Assembly: GCF_016735695.1 (NCBI RefSeq)
Contig: NZ_JAERQD010000042.1
Location: 1-56,143 of the forward strand
Source of the DNA: Microvirga zambiensis WSM3693
GTDB lineage: Bacteria > Pseudomonadota > Alphaproteobacteria > Rhizobiales > Beijerinckiaceae
Length of the DNA: 56,143 nt
Direction: 5' to 3'
Shown: positions 34,592-43,037 of the stretch, piece by piece
Layout: every line of letters begins with the position of its first letter
Numbering within the stretch: the stretch's first letter is position 1
Program-made: the position numbers and the translations under genes
The notes under the pieces: model-generated
The model's input: the letters and a program-made list of their open reading frames with translations, nothing else
Database searches by the model: none
What the model was told of the DNA's origin: nothing

Positions 34592-35569
34592 TTACTCGAC
34601 GACCTTGTCGGCTGCTGCGAGGACCGCTGATGGGATGGACAGGCCAAGCCACCTGGCGGTGAGAAGATTGATCGCAAGGGTGTAGCTTGTCGGCGCCTGA
34701 ACCGGGAGATCACGAGGCTGCGCCCCTCTGAGGATACGGTCGATGTAAACCGCAAGCGCTTGGGAGTAGCCTTCGGTCGGGCCATACGCAATCAAGCCTC
34801 CTATGGCCGTTGCATACTGGGTGCCGTAGATCGCCGGGATCCGATGGCGATTGGCCACATCGATGATCTTGCTTTCGTAACCCAGGTTGAACTCATCCGG
34901 CAGCACCACAAGGGCCCCATGCGGCTCCGACGCGAGCGCGGCCACAACGGGCTCGACCCCGGAAAAGTCCCGCGCGTCGGCCAGGATCGGCACGATCTGG
35001 AGGGAGGCCGCCACTGCTTCGAACTCGCGGACAAAGGGCGAGGACCGGTTCTGCGTTGCCTCCGGGTTGAGCAAGATTGCGACACGCCTGATCTGGGGAT
35101 CGAGTTCCTTCAGGAACTGTACCCACTTGCCCGCGAGGGAGGGCTCGAAGGTGGTAAAGCCGGTGACGTTGCCGCCCGGACGGGTGAGGTTGCTGACGAT
35201 GCCGTTTCCCACGGGATCCGCCACGCCGAAGAAGACGATTGGGAGGGTGCGGGTTTCTGCGAGAACCGCCAAGGTTGCCGGCGTTCCGTGGGTGACGATG
35301 AGATCAGGCCGGGCGGTGACGACATCCTTGGCGATCCTCGACACCTGATCAAGGTGCGTCGGAACATGGATGTCCGCGCGGACGTTGCCGCCTCTTGTCC
35401 ATCCGAGCGGCTGAAGGTGCTCTGCGACATCCGCCCAGTTGTACGGGGGGGTTCTGAGACCTTCGATCCACCCAATGCGCCGCACCCGATCGGAAGCCGG
35501 TGCAGCTCCTGTCAACGGAGGCAGGAGGGAAAGTGAGCCAAGGAGCAGGATGATGTCGCGCCGCCTCAT
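34592..35569 (-). CDS. Orphan ABC transporter substrate-binding protein (ABC_sub_bind family)
   Basis: The 325-residue protein has MRRRDIILLLGSLSLLPPLTGAAPA as signal sequence. The family body follows: LQPLGWTRGGNVRADIH, RPDLIVTHGTPATLAVL, LPIVFFGVADPVGNGIVSNL, GNVTGFTTFEPSLAGKW, and a final motif near APTSYTLAINLLTARWLGLSIP. No transporter genes are adjacent. AGGAGG lies seven bases before the ATG, and it is half buried in a possible hairpin with GCCACCT pairing to AGGTGGC across an 11-base loop, which might throttle translation. The function is inferred from the family only. Confidence 0.87.
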   Translation of the reverse strand: MRRRDIILLLGSLSLLPPLTGAAPASDRVRRIGWIEGLRTPPYNWADVAEHLQPLGWTRGGNVRADIHVPTHLDQVSRIAKDVVTARPDLIVTHGTPATLAVLAETRTLPIVFFGVADPVGNGIVSNLTRPGGNVTGFTTFEPSLAGKWVQFLKELDPQIRRVAILLNPEATQNRSSPFVREFEAVAASLQIVPILADARDFSGVEPVVAALASEPHGALVVLPDEFNLGYESKIIDVANRHRIPAIYGTQYATAIGGLIAYGPTEGYSQALAVYIDRILRGAQPRDLPVQAPTSYTLAINLLTARWLGLSIPSAVLAAADKVVE

Positions 35570-35799
35570 ACTGCCACCTCCTGAGGAGGAAGGTGGCTAG
35601 ACTATCACATTATGGCTTACGCTCGAATGCACTAACCAACGTCAGTTCAAGCTGATGGTCAGGAACGGGTCAGACCAGGAAATCCCGCACCCTTCGAGAA
35701 CGTCCGGTGTTGGTGGCTTGAGGTGACGTTCGGCATTCTTCGACTCAGTGTTATCACTTTCCTGGGGGTGCGCCTGCGGACCCCACGGATCCGCCGGGC

Positions 35800-36912
35800 T
35801 CATAAGGCCCACACCCGGCTGGATCGCTGCGCGGTGCGGTCAATCGCGTCCGCCACCGCGTCCGGAGCGAGGTGATGGATCATATGGCCGAGACTTGGAA
35901 GGACGATGAACTCGCTGTGCGGCATCTCCCGGTGTAGCCGCGCGGACTGCCGGCCCACATCCACAATCTGATCGTCAGCACCAGCGATGATGGTGACCGG
36001 CATCGTCAACTCGCGGTAGTGCCCCTCCAGGCCCATCGCTGACGGCGTCATGAGTGCCGCATCCTCCGCCGCCGCACGAAGCTGCAACGGCCGCAGCATC
36101 AGCGCCTTCGGGAACTCTCGCTCGAAGCGCTCCGGCACCGGCGCCGGCTGGAACACGCGCTTGATCATGCTGGGCAGGATCGCCCGCGCCACGAGCGGGG
36201 AGACGGTGTAGCGCATGGCATCGCCGATTACCGGGATGGCTGGCGGCGAAAGCAGGAACGTGTCGGCCCGCAGGGTTGGATAGTAGTAGCCGGAACCCAG
36301 CACGAGGCCCCGAACGAGCGATGGAGCCTCCAGGGCGAGGGCCACGGCCACCAGGGTGCCCCAGGAGTGGCCGTAGACCGTGGCCTGCTTGACCCCAAGC
36401 TGCTCCAGAGCCCTTCGGAACAGACCAGCATGAGCCCGCGGCGTCCAGACCTGGCGCGGCCGCGAACTGTAGCCATATCCAGGGCGGTCAAATACGATCA
36501 CACGGTAGCGCTTCGCCAATCTGTCCACGAGATCGCTGACGGTGAAGTCCTGGATCATGGTGCCGTTGCCGTGGATCAGCACCAAGACATCACCATGGCC
36601 ACGTTCGATGTAATGCAGACGCACCCCATCCACGCTCAGGAACTGGCCGATGGGCGGGTACCTGCGCTCAGCATCCTGGGTCTGCTTGCGGCTGTACAGG
36701 GCTGCCGCACCCAATGCGGCGGCTGCGCCCAGCAGAACGGGTGCGAGCCATCGGCGCGAACCAGAACGGCTCCCTCCTCCAGGTCTCCGGAGGTTTGCGG
36801 GGCTCCAATCACGCTCCTCGCCGGCCGCATGATCTTGCGCAATACCATTGGCTCCGGCCGCACCAACAGCCGGAGGCAGTCTCGGGCCGGCGTCTGTTGC
36901 CAGGTTGCGCAT
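35800..36912 (-). CDS. Membrane-anchored alpha/beta hydrolase
   Basis: The start at ATG 36912 (GGAGACAAAGC upstream) gives about 370 residues. A basic, glycine-rich N-terminus is followed by one transmembrane helix (WLAPVLLGAAAALGAAALYS, about residues 55-74). A hydrolase domain of the haloperoxidase/epoxide-hydrolase type follows, with HYIERGHGDVLVLIHGNGTM, the nucleophile serine in VYGHSWGTLV, the acid in IIAGADDQIVD and the histidine in LPSLGHMIHH. All catalytic positions are filled, so it is probably active on a small ester or epoxide near the membrane. The substrate is unknown. A longer frame to 37059 has no better start. Confidence 0.85.
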   Translation of the reverse strand: MRNLATDAGPRLPPAVGAAGANGIAQDHAAGEERDWSPANLRRPGGGSRSGSRRWLAPVLLGAAAALGAAALYSRKQTQDAERRYPPIGQFLSVDGVRLHYIERGHGDVLVLIHGNGTMIQDFTVSDLVDRLAKRYRVIVFDRPGYGYSSRPRQVWTPRAHAGLFRRALEQLGVKQATVYGHSWGTLVAVALALEAPSLVRGLVLGSGYYYPTLRADTFLLSPPAIPVIGDAMRYTVSPLVARAILPSMIKRVFQPAPVPERFEREFPKALMLRPLQLRAAAEDAALMTPSAMGLEGHYRELTMPVTIIAGADDQIVDVGRQSARLHREMPHSEFIVLPSLGHMIHHLAPDAVADAIDRTAQRSSRVWAL

Positions 36913-37102
36913 GCTTTGTCTCCGTTCGGGGTCCAAGACCTGGTTTCCAGGACGAACAACGCATCGGATCCCGTCGGGTTGCTGCATTGCACAAAGACAG
37001 GTTGCCGCTCTTAAGCGACAATTTGTTACGATGAGAGGGTGCTGCCGGAGCGGTTCCACGCGTCCACCCCAGTGTCTTCTCCGGATGCTGAAGGTCCGGA
37101 AC

Positions 37103-37261
37103 GGGTCCAGCCTGTGTGAAAACGCGAACCAGACCGATCAGGGCAAAATATTTGTACAAGTTCTGGCGTCTGCACCGAGGATTCCCCGGCCTAGCAAACC
37201 TTACGAGACATAAAGTTTCTTCATGGAGTGGCTCATCAGCGTTTTCACACAGCCTCGGTCA
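37103..37261. mobile_element. Miniature inverted-repeat element (MITE-like), copy 1
   Basis: This 159-base stretch is repeated at 49058-49216 in the same orientation with a single base difference (A for G at 37127). Near its ends are perfect 14-base inverted repeats, CTGTGTGAAAACGC at 37112-37125 and its complement at 37239-37252. It has no transposase gene. Terminal repeats ending TGTGTGAAAACGC occur in several bacterial transposon families, so it is probably moved by a transposase located elsewhere in the genome. Confidence 0.8.
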
Positions 37262-37342
37262 ACCTGAGCCATTAAGCGTGGTCATATGAAAGTCAGTTGA
37301 CCCTACGACTGCGGAAGTTCGGCTTTCGTCTGCCTCGTGCCA
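37257..37342. repeat. Short dispersed intergenic repeat, type B, copy 2
   Basis: This copy shares GGTCAA, GCCATTAAGC, GAAGTTCGGCTT and GCCTCGTGCCA with 8268-8355, in the same order and orientation and almost the same length. It sits immediately next to the miniature element. Confidence 0.6.
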
Positions 37343-37578
37343 TGAGGAGACATTCCGAGGTCGATCTATATGTCACGGGCGCAGAAGCCATACTCTCTTT
37401 CGCCAGCCAAGCGAGACGCCTTCTCTTCTTCAGTGCGACCCGTGCATGGCTTGCAGCCCCTAAGCGCATAGGGTCACAGCCGGGCCCAGTTGCGCCCCTG
37501 TTTCATGATGGCTCGTCTCCAAAGTCTCGTAAGTTACGCCTGATTTGCCGCGATGAGTGTATCTGCGCCTACTCAGAC

Positions 37579-38415
37579 TCAGCGTTCAGAAGGGCCCGCC
37601 GCGAGGTGCTTAGCAATACTCCCGCGACCATACCGCTTCGCCGGGAGGCGACGAGATAGGTTCGGGAGGAGCGCTGCGCGTGCCGTCTTGAAGGCATCCC
37701 AGTCGGCGACATCTGGCAGGGCTGGGATCGTCACCCGCTCCCCTTGGTCAAGGCCTGCGAGCGCAGCGCCTACAATATCGCCGGCCTGCATCACATTGCT
37801 CTGCGGAAGCGCACTGAGCTTGATCCCACTTTTCTCCCATAAACCCGTGTGTGTCGCACCCGGCAGCACTGCCTGTACGCGCACACCGCACAAGGACAGT
37901 TCGCTGTCGAGGCCTTCGCTGAAAGCGAGAAGATAAGCCTTACTCGCGCCATAGCCGACGCTGATGGCTGGCTGGTCTCCCCGAAGCGCAACCACCGAAG
38001 CGATGTTGACGATGTCGCCCTTCCGCCTTTGCGCCATGCCCAATGCAACAGCTCGGGCGAGGCGCGTGGCCACCAATACGTTAAGCTGGATCATGGCCTC
38101 TAAACAATCAGGATTCATGTCGATAGTTGGCCCTGTCACGGCGATACCGGCATTGTTCACGAGCATGGTGATATCGTCCGCCTGCAGTCGGGCCTCCACC
38201 TTGCGGATGTCGTCAACATTGGTGAGATCCGCCCGAAGGACCTCGGCCTTGCGGCCGAACCTTTCACGCAGAGTAGCTGCAAGAGCATTCAGCTTCCCCT
38301 CGTCGCGGGCAACGAGAACGAGATTGTATCCGCGACGGGCGAGGCGGTCTGCATAGACGGCTCCGATACCAGCGGATGCGGCAGTCACGAGCGCTGTTCC
38401 TTGTCTGTGGTTCAT
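37579..38415 (-). CDS. Short-chain dehydrogenase/reductase
   Basis: The 278-residue protein is a classical SDR. Its cofactor-binding motif is TAASAGIG at about residues 11-18, with NNAGIAV for cofactor and fold. A serine in NIASVVALRG and the catalytic YGASK (about residue 156) complete the active site, and the proline-glycine-rich LPGATHTGLW follows. The R residues after the first strand (VARDEGK) hint at NADP(H). The substrate is unknown. GGGAGCTTCAGCA lies before the ATG. The gene stands alone, with msrA 100 bases away on the same strand, so a common transcript with the sulfoxide reductases is possible. Confidence 0.9.
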   Translation of the reverse strand: MNHRQGTALVTAASAGIGAVYADRLARRGYNLVLVARDEGKLNALAATLRERFGRKAEVLRADLTNVDDIRKVEARLQADDITMLVNNAGIAVTGPTIDMNPDCLEAMIQLNVLVATRLARAVALGMAQRRKGDIVNIASVVALRGDQPAISVGYGASKAYLLAFSEGLDSELSLCGVRVQAVLPGATHTGLWEKSGIKLSALPQSNVMQAGDIVGAALAGLDQGERVTIPALPDVADWDAFKTARAALLPNLSRRLPAKRYGRGSIAKHLAAGPSER

Positions 38416-38514
38416 TGCTGAAGCTCCCGATGAATTTGATGGTCCCGACCACTCGCTCCAGAAGGCAAGTGGCGTTTCCGATCTGGGTTTGCCTCACTGA
38501 ATTAAACGCGGGTA

Positions 38515-39036
38515 TTACCGGGTGCCTTCGCGGCGTGGCAGCTTCCAGCCAGGGCGGATGAAGTGGCAGGTGTAGCCATTTGGAAGCCGCTCAAGGTAGT
38601 CCTGGTGCTCCGGCTCCGCCTCCCAAAAGTCGCCCGCCGGAGCGAGTTCGGTGACGACTTTGCTCGGCCATAGGCCCGAGGCATCCACATCGGCAATCGT
38701 GTCCTCGGCCACCTGGCGCTGCTCGTCCGAGGTGTAGAAGATCGCCGAGCGGTAGCTCAAGCCGATGTCGTTGCCCTGGCGGTTCTTCGTGCTCGGGTCG
38801 TGAATTTGGAAGAAGAACTCCAGCAGGTCGCGGAAGCTCGTCTTCTGCGGATCGAAGATGATCTCGATTGCCTCTGCGTGCGTGCCGTGATTGCGGTAGG
38901 TCGCGTTCGGCACGTCCCCGCCGGAGTACCCGACGCGGGTGGACACAACACCAGGCAAGCGTCGGATGAGATCCTGCATGCCCCAGAAGCAGCCGCCGGC
39001 CAGGATGGCCCGCTCAGTCACACCAGTCATGTTCAT
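38515..39036 (-). CDS. msrA: Peptide methionine sulfoxide reductase MsrA
   Basis: The 173-residue enzyme reduces methionine-S-sulfoxide in proteins or free methionine. The signature GGCFWGMQDLIRRLPGVVST carries the catalytic cysteine at about residue 16. GYSGGDVPNATYRNHGTHAEA, DPQKTSFRDLLEFFFQIHDP and QGNDIGLSYRSAIF are further family motifs. Length is normal. The start overlaps the msrB stop in ATGA, so the pair is co-translated. There is no signal peptide and a cytoplasmic repair role is likely. It complements MsrB, which handles the opposite isomer. Confidence 0.95.
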   Translation of the reverse strand: MNMTGVTERAILAGGCFWGMQDLIRRLPGVVSTRVGYSGGDVPNATYRNHGTHAEAIEIIFDPQKTSFRDLLEFFFQIHDPSTKNRQGNDIGLSYRSAIFYTSDEQRQVAEDTIADVDASGLWPSKVVTELAPAGDFWEAEPEHQDYLERLPNGYTCHFIRPGWKLPRREGTR

Positions 39037-39485
39037 TCTCCTTTTTCTGCAAAAAGCTTGCGGAACTCGCTGTAGCCTTCGCTCTCCAACTCATCCAGGT
39101 GGACGAACCGCAGCGCGGCCGAGTTGATGCAGTAGCGCAGGCCACCGGCCTCCTGCGGCCCATCCGAGAACACGTGTCCCAGATGGCTGTCGCCGTAGGC
39201 TGAGCGCACCTCTGTTTGCACCATGCCGTAGCTGGCATCGGGGCGCTCAATGACGCTGCTGGCATCGACCGGCTTGACGAAGCTGGGCCAGCCGCTGCCG
39301 CTGTCGTACTTGTCGACCGAGGCGAACAGCGGCTCGCCCGACACGACATCGACATAGAGCCCGGGCGCCTTGTTGTCCCAATACGCATTGGAAAAAGGCC
39401 GCTCGGTGCCGCCCTGCTGCGTCACCCGATATTGCTCCGGGGTTAGACAGGACAAGGCCTCACGGTTCTTGTTATAGGCTTTCAT
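39033..39485 (-). CDS. msrB: Peptide methionine sulfoxide reductase MsrB
   Basis: The 150-residue enzyme reduces methionine-R-sulfoxide. Family motifs are YRVTQQGGTERPFSN, the substrate-binding DSGSGWPSFVKPV, VRSAYGDSHLGHVF and the catalytic cysteine in GLRYCINSAALRF. The two CxxC pairs that bind zinc in many MsrB proteins are absent, so it is a zinc-free type. It is cotranscribed with msrA (ATGA overlap). GGAACGCTGCCG before the ATG serves as a loose ribosome binding site. Two isomer-specific enzymes in one operon give complete methionine repair under oxidative stress. Confidence 0.95.
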   Translation of the reverse strand: MKAYNKNREALSCLTPEQYRVTQQGGTERPFSNAYWDNKAPGLYVDVVSGEPLFASVDKYDSGSGWPSFVKPVDASSVIERPDASYGMVQTEVRSAYGDSHLGHVFSDGPQEAGGLRYCINSAALRFVHLDELESEGYSEFRKLFAEKGE

Positions 39486-39543
39486 CGGCAGCGTTCCTTT
39501 CGTCGTGAATTGCCCTAGTCCTTCGGGTGGGAGAGGTTACGAC

Positions 39544-39948
39544 TTACATTGGATGTACTGGCAGCTCGGGCTGTACTCTCGGCCGCAATGGCAGTGCTTT
39601 CAAGGCGTCCAGCACGAGGTTGACCGCTAATGCCATTTCGGACTCGTCGAATTCGAAGCACCCGCAGCTGTCGATGGATTCGTGGCCTGCAACGGAGAAG
39701 GCCTCCAGCCAGAACGGTGGAATGCCGGATGCAATACTGCCCGGTGGAAGTTCGCTCAGCCGCACCTCAAGCTCACGCGATCGCATCACCACGATGGATC
39801 GCGAGCCGTCGGCACCGCTTGGCTGGAACTCGAGGCGAATGTAGGCACGTAAGATCCATTGCTCGATTTCTTCGATACTAAACGCAAACGGAGGGGTGTT
39901 CTCATCCCCGCATGCGGCGCGCTGCGCCGTTGCTTGCCTTGGTGTCAT
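39544..39948 (-). CDS. Hypothetical 134-residue protein
   Basis: The start is ATG 39948 with GTGGAGGCTCAC upstream, clearly better than an in-frame ATG 12 bases earlier. The product has a helix with a tryptophan (FSIEEIEQWILRAYIRLEFQ), an arginine-rich strand (SRSIVVMRSRELEVRL), a short IPPFWLEAFSV and a final hydrophobic helix (EMALAVNLVLDALKAL). There is no signal or membrane segment. I do not recognise the family. It lies 58 bases upstream of msrB on the same strand, so it may be the first gene of that operon and could be linked to oxidative stress. Confidence 0.65.
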   Translation of the reverse strand: MTPRQATAQRAACGDENTPPFAFSIEEIEQWILRAYIRLEFQPSGADGSRSIVVMRSRELEVRLSELPPGSIASGIPPFWLEAFSVAGHESIDSCGCFEFDESEMALAVNLVLDALKALPLRPRVQPELPVHPM

Positions 39949-40016
39949 GTGAGCCTCCACTGAATTTGACCTGCGTCGATGATCCAGCTTGGGTCAGTTG
40001 CGTCGGTGCCCCCAGC

Positions 40017-40526
40017 CTATGCGGCGAGGCTCTGCGGAGCGGTGCTGGCGGGTTCGACCAAGGTCTGGGATCGCGCCGACACGGTGAGGTGGCGGACCGT
40101 GTCCAATACGGTCTCCACGGTGGGTTCCTTCAAGACCACGTCACCCTGCAACGAGGACCTTACCTCGCGAGTGCCGATGATTGCCGGCCGGCCCGGGTGG
40201 TTGTCACGGTACTGATCCGCAAGGATCCAGCCGTCAATCAGGCCTGGAAGGGTGGCCTGGGTGTAGAGCCAGTCGATCGGGCGTTGCCAGTCGCGGAGCA
40301 GGCAAAAGGCCCGTTCCCCTGTGGTGGCAGTCATCACCTCAAAGCCGGCCTCACGGAGCGCCAGAGCGAGGCTGCCTTGAAAGCTCGTATCGGTCCCGAC
40401 GATCAGGATGCGCTCTGGGCGACGTGCGGCCTCTCCCATCAGATTGGAGCTGCCGATGTACGGCCGGTACAGACCGATCGGCTTACCCAGCCCGCTCGCG
40501 GACGCATGATGGAGTGCTGTTCTCAT
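40017..40526 (-). CDS. Receiver-like protein lacking the phosphoacceptor aspartate
   Basis: From ATG 40526 (weak CGGGAAA upstream) the product has about 169 residues. Residues about 40-150 fold like a receiver: RILIVGTDTSFQGSLALALR, then FEVMTATTGERAF, IDWLYTQATLPGLIDGWILA and VVLKEPTVETVLDTVR. In normal receivers an aspartate comes just before the LPG loop; here glutamine stands there (YTQATLPG). The first acidic pair is also missing (VGTDT instead of VDDD). The lysine is kept. It is therefore probably a pseudo-receiver that works by binding, not by phosphorylation. An alternative start at 40442 would remove the first 28 residues. Confidence 0.65.
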   Translation of the reverse strand: MRTALHHASASGLGKPIGLYRPYIGSSNLMGEAARRPERILIVGTDTSFQGSLALALREAGFEVMTATTGERAFCLLRDWQRPIDWLYTQATLPGLIDGWILADQYRDNHPGRPAIIGTREVRSSLQGDVVLKEPTVETVLDTVRHLTVSARSQTLVEPASTAPQSLAA

Positions 40527-40783
40527 TATGAGTTTCCCGTTGGTGCACTCGGCACCTAAAAATGGGCAGCACAGCCCCGCACAGAGGTGGGCGCTATTCA
40601 GGGCCGTGCTACCGAGCATGCATCCTAGGCAGCCTTGCGTTCTGCCCCTGCAACCGAGGCCCTCCACCTGGGAGGCATGCTCGATCGCAACCTCGGCACG
40701 ACACCACACGGAAGCATGGGCGCGCCGACACTCAATCATTGTCGAAGGGCAAACTCTTCAGGGCGGGAGCTTGGGGTACCGCC

Positions 40784-41845
40784 TCAAGCCAACATCGCGG
40801 TTGTGTCGCCGGCCCCGAGGGCCCTTCGATGCTCTCCTGCTTCCATCATCTCGGCGGCCTTGGCGTAGCCACCGCCCATGCCATCGAGAAAATGCAAATG
40901 CGAATCCGGCCGACCTGACGGCACAAGACAGGTCATGAGGGCGTGCGACTGTCGGTGCAGCCCAAAGTTCACATCGCCCTTCGCCTTCGCCGCAACGAGG
41001 ATGGCCTCCGCCATATCGATTTGCTCGCGCGTGCAGTCCAGCGTCAGACGCAAGACATCGTCGTACTTACGAAAATCCGAGTTCGAGGCGACCTCCGCCC
41101 AGTCCTTCGGACTGAGATGCGCCCCGTTGCTCTCGGGAATGATGATGTCCTTCGAAACGGGGTGGGACCGGCGCGGTCCCGCGTCGAAAACGGCAAGCAC
41201 ACGTTTGGCTAAGCCGGCAAAGACTTCCGGGCTGATATGATCACGGGGTTCAACCAGAAGGGATAGGATCTCGCCCTGCTGGCTCGGAAGTGGGGTCCAG
41301 TCACAAGTCAGCCCCGTCAAGTCCGGCCGTGTCATGTGCTTCTCCGGCTTGATCACATACTGCCCATTCTTGATTTGCTGCTCCGCCCATTTCAGGCCTC
41401 CTCCGGCAAACATCGCATAGGTCGCGTTTGCCGAGACCGCATAGCGGGCAATTCTCACGTCACGTCCGCGAGCCCGGATCTCGCACACGGGCAGTAGTCC
41501 TACGCGAAGATCGAGGTCAAGATTGGTTGTGGCAAAGGCAGCAACCTGCCGCAACACCGAGGTTGCGATCATGAGGCCCTGGGGCGGCAAGGCGAAGGCA
41601 GCTCCGTCGCCCCGAAACACAAACGGGAAGTCGAACGTACCCCACGCATTGCCAAGAGCGGCAATCACGGAGGCGCCTGCGTAGTTGACGTCTTTATAAC
41701 GCCCTTCGTTGATCGCACAGGTCGAGTCGACGACATCCGTAATCCCGATAAGCCAATCGTCCGGCAGTGGCTCGTAGATGGATGGGTCGAGCACGCGCGC
41801 AAACTCACTGTATGCCTGGGGCAGGTGTGCTGGAACGTTGACCAT
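40784..41845 (-). CDS. DUF3095-family protein (cyclase-like)
   Basis: The 353-residue protein matches the DUF3095 pattern: FARVLDPSIYEPLPDDWLIG, TDVVDSTCAINEGRYKDVNY, then FPFVFRGDGAAFALPPQG, and a second half with SKDIIIPESNGAHLSPKDW. The first two motifs resemble class III nucleotide cyclase metal-binding sites (TDVVDST and RGDGA), and the family is regarded as cyclase-related, though activity is not established. It has no membrane segment and no further domain. The gene is the fifth cyclase-type gene in the window. Confidence 0.8.
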   Translation of the reverse strand: MVNVPAHLPQAYSEFARVLDPSIYEPLPDDWLIGITDVVDSTCAINEGRYKDVNYAGASVIAALGNAWGTFDFPFVFRGDGAAFALPPQGLMIATSVLRQVAAFATTNLDLDLRVGLLPVCEIRARGRDVRIARYAVSANATYAMFAGGGLKWAEQQIKNGQYVIKPEKHMTRPDLTGLTCDWTPLPSQQGEILSLLVEPRDHISPEVFAGLAKRVLAVFDAGPRRSHPVSKDIIIPESNGAHLSPKDWAEVASNSDFRKYDDVLRLTLDCTREQIDMAEAILVAAKAKGDVNFGLHRQSHALMTCLVPSGRPDSHLHFLDGMGGGYAKAAEMMEAGEHRRALGAGDTTAMLA

Positions 41846-41973
41846 TGCATGTCCTCCAGATTGGCGTTCATCAGCAACAGGGGCGTCTTGCCTTGTCGAT
41901 CGAGTGCAGGTGTCCGATGCGTCTCGTCCAAGGGAGTCGGGCCAGCTTCTTTGGCTGGCCCGGCCGCTCCAGT

Positions 41974-42369
41974 TCAGAGCAGATTGGTCTCGACTTTGAT
42001 ATTGCCGTGCGTCGCCTTGGAGTACGGGCAGATCCCGTGCGCCGCATCGACCAGCGTCTGCGCGACCTCGCGGTCGATCCCCGGCAGGGTGACGTTGAGG
42101 CGCGCCTGCAGGAAATAGGAGCCGCTGTCCAGGGCCAGATCGATCTCGGCATCGACCGTGGGCAATGTCGGAAGGGTGACCTTCCTCTGGGCAGCGGCGA
42201 GCTCAAGTGCACCGATGTAGCAGGCCGACCAGGCGGCGCCGAACAGGTTTTCGGCGGCTGGGTGCGGCTGGGATAGCTTGAGATCCAGAAGACCGTCGCT
42301 GCTGTGGGTGCCGCCGTCGCGGCCGCCGGTGTTGTGGGTCTTTCCGGTGAAGAGGACCTTGGCAGGCAT
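41974..42369 (-). CDS. ohr: Organic hydroperoxide resistance protein Ohr
   Basis: The 131-residue thiol peroxidase reduces organic and fatty-acid hydroperoxides. Its two active cysteines are seen at about residues 50 (AAWSACYIGA) and 114 (GICPYSKAT), the arginine lies in GGRDGG, and the acidic partner is in HPAAENLFGAAW. The length is typical of Ohr. It is divergent from the MarR-type regulator ohrR across 146 bases containing two AATCG-N4-CGATT palindromes. This arrangement is typical of the organic-peroxide sensor system. Confidence 0.95.
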   Translation of the reverse strand: MPAKVLFTGKTHNTGGRDGGTHSSDGLLDLKLSQPHPAAENLFGAAWSACYIGALELAAAQRKVTLPTLPTVDAEIDLALDSGSYFLQARLNVTLPGIDREVAQTLVDAAHGICPYSKATHGNIKVETNLL

Positions 42370-42394
42370 GGCACTATCCTTTCTAGGCTAATTA

Positions 42395-42408
42395 AATCGT
42401 ATCCGATT
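42395..42408. promoter_or_regulatory. Probable OhrR operator 1, AATCG-N4-CGATT
   Basis: AATCGTATCCGATT is a 14-base palindrome with a four-base centre, embedded in a longer AT-flanked inverted repeat (TTAA at both ends). An identical-arm site lies at 42466-42479. The site sits about 26 bases upstream of the ohr start, where a repressor would block transcription. OhrR proteins bind AT-rich inverted repeats in the shared promoter region. Confidence 0.7.
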
Positions 42409-42465
42409 AATTCGGATGCGATGCAAATACGCTCAGGAACGAGCTGTGTCAAGCACTTACGATTT

Positions 42466-42479
42466 AATCGGACGCGATT
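42466..42479. promoter_or_regulatory. Probable OhrR operator 2, AATCG-N4-CGATT
   Basis: AATCGGACGCGATT has exactly the same arms and spacing as operator 1, in the same intergenic region, about 37 bases before the ohrR start. Two matching sites in a divergent promoter suggest coordinated repression of ohr and autoregulation of ohrR. Confidence 0.7.
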
Positions 42480-42515
42480 TATATTAAGCCGAGCCGCAGC
42501 ACACAGGATCAGCCC

Positions 42516-43037
42516 ATGCCCAAGACACCAACAGCCAAGACTCCAGACCTGACCGGGTCCGCTTCCCCGCGTTCCGCTGGCGAAGGCAAAAAGCTTGCGA
42601 ACTATCTCTGCTTCGCAATCTACTCAGCCAACCTCGCCTTCGGTCGTGCCTACAAGCCGCTCCTGGATAAGCTTGGCCTGACGTACACCCAGTACATCGC
42701 CCTGGTGGCGTTGTCCGAGGAAGATGACCAGACCGTCCGGGCACTCGGCGAAAGGCTGTTCCTGGAATCCAACACCCTGACCCCGATGCTTAAGAAGCTC
42801 GAGTCGATCGGCTACCTTAATCGGCAACGCGACTCCGCCGACGAACGGCAGGTGCGGGTGAGCCTGACGCCTGCCGGACGCCAGCTGGTTGAGACGGATC
42901 CCGGAGCGATGCTGGTTGAAGCTACCGGCCTGGGAGAGAACTTTCCCGCGGCGCAAAAGACCGTAGCGAGGATACGCGACAACCTCTTGCGTGCCACGCA
43001 AGTTGAACCGGGTGCAGGCGAACAAGCAATCAGCTAG
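42516..43037 (+). CDS. ohrR: MarR-family organic peroxide sensor OhrR
   Basis: The 173-residue regulator has the conserved reactive cysteine near residue 32 in ANYLCFAIYSANLAF. The Y/K-rich AYKPLLDKLGLTYTQYIALV follows, then the winged helix (VRALGERLFLESNTLTPMLKKLE) and wing DERQVRVSLTPAGR. Oxidation of the cysteine releases OhrR from DNA and induces ohr. The N-terminal extension of about 24 residues and the acidic tail are slightly longer than usual. It is divergent from ohr, and the two AATCG-N4-CGATT sites lie between them. Confidence 0.92.
   Translation: MPKTPTAKTPDLTGSASPRSAGEGKKLANYLCFAIYSANLAFGRAYKPLLDKLGLTYTQYIALVALSEEDDQTVRALGERLFLESNTLTPMLKKLESIGYLNRQRDSADERQVRVSLTPAGRQLVETDPGAMLVEATGLGENFPAAQKTVARIRDNLLRATQVEPGAGEQAIS

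Larger units (their letters stand above)
36913..37578. other. Intergenic region holding a miniature element and a dispersed repeat
   Basis: About 670 bases without a gene. It contains the first copy of a 159-base miniature element (37103-37261) directly followed by a type B repeat (37257-37342). The two overlap by about five bases, as if one had inserted at the edge of the other. Confidence 0.6.
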
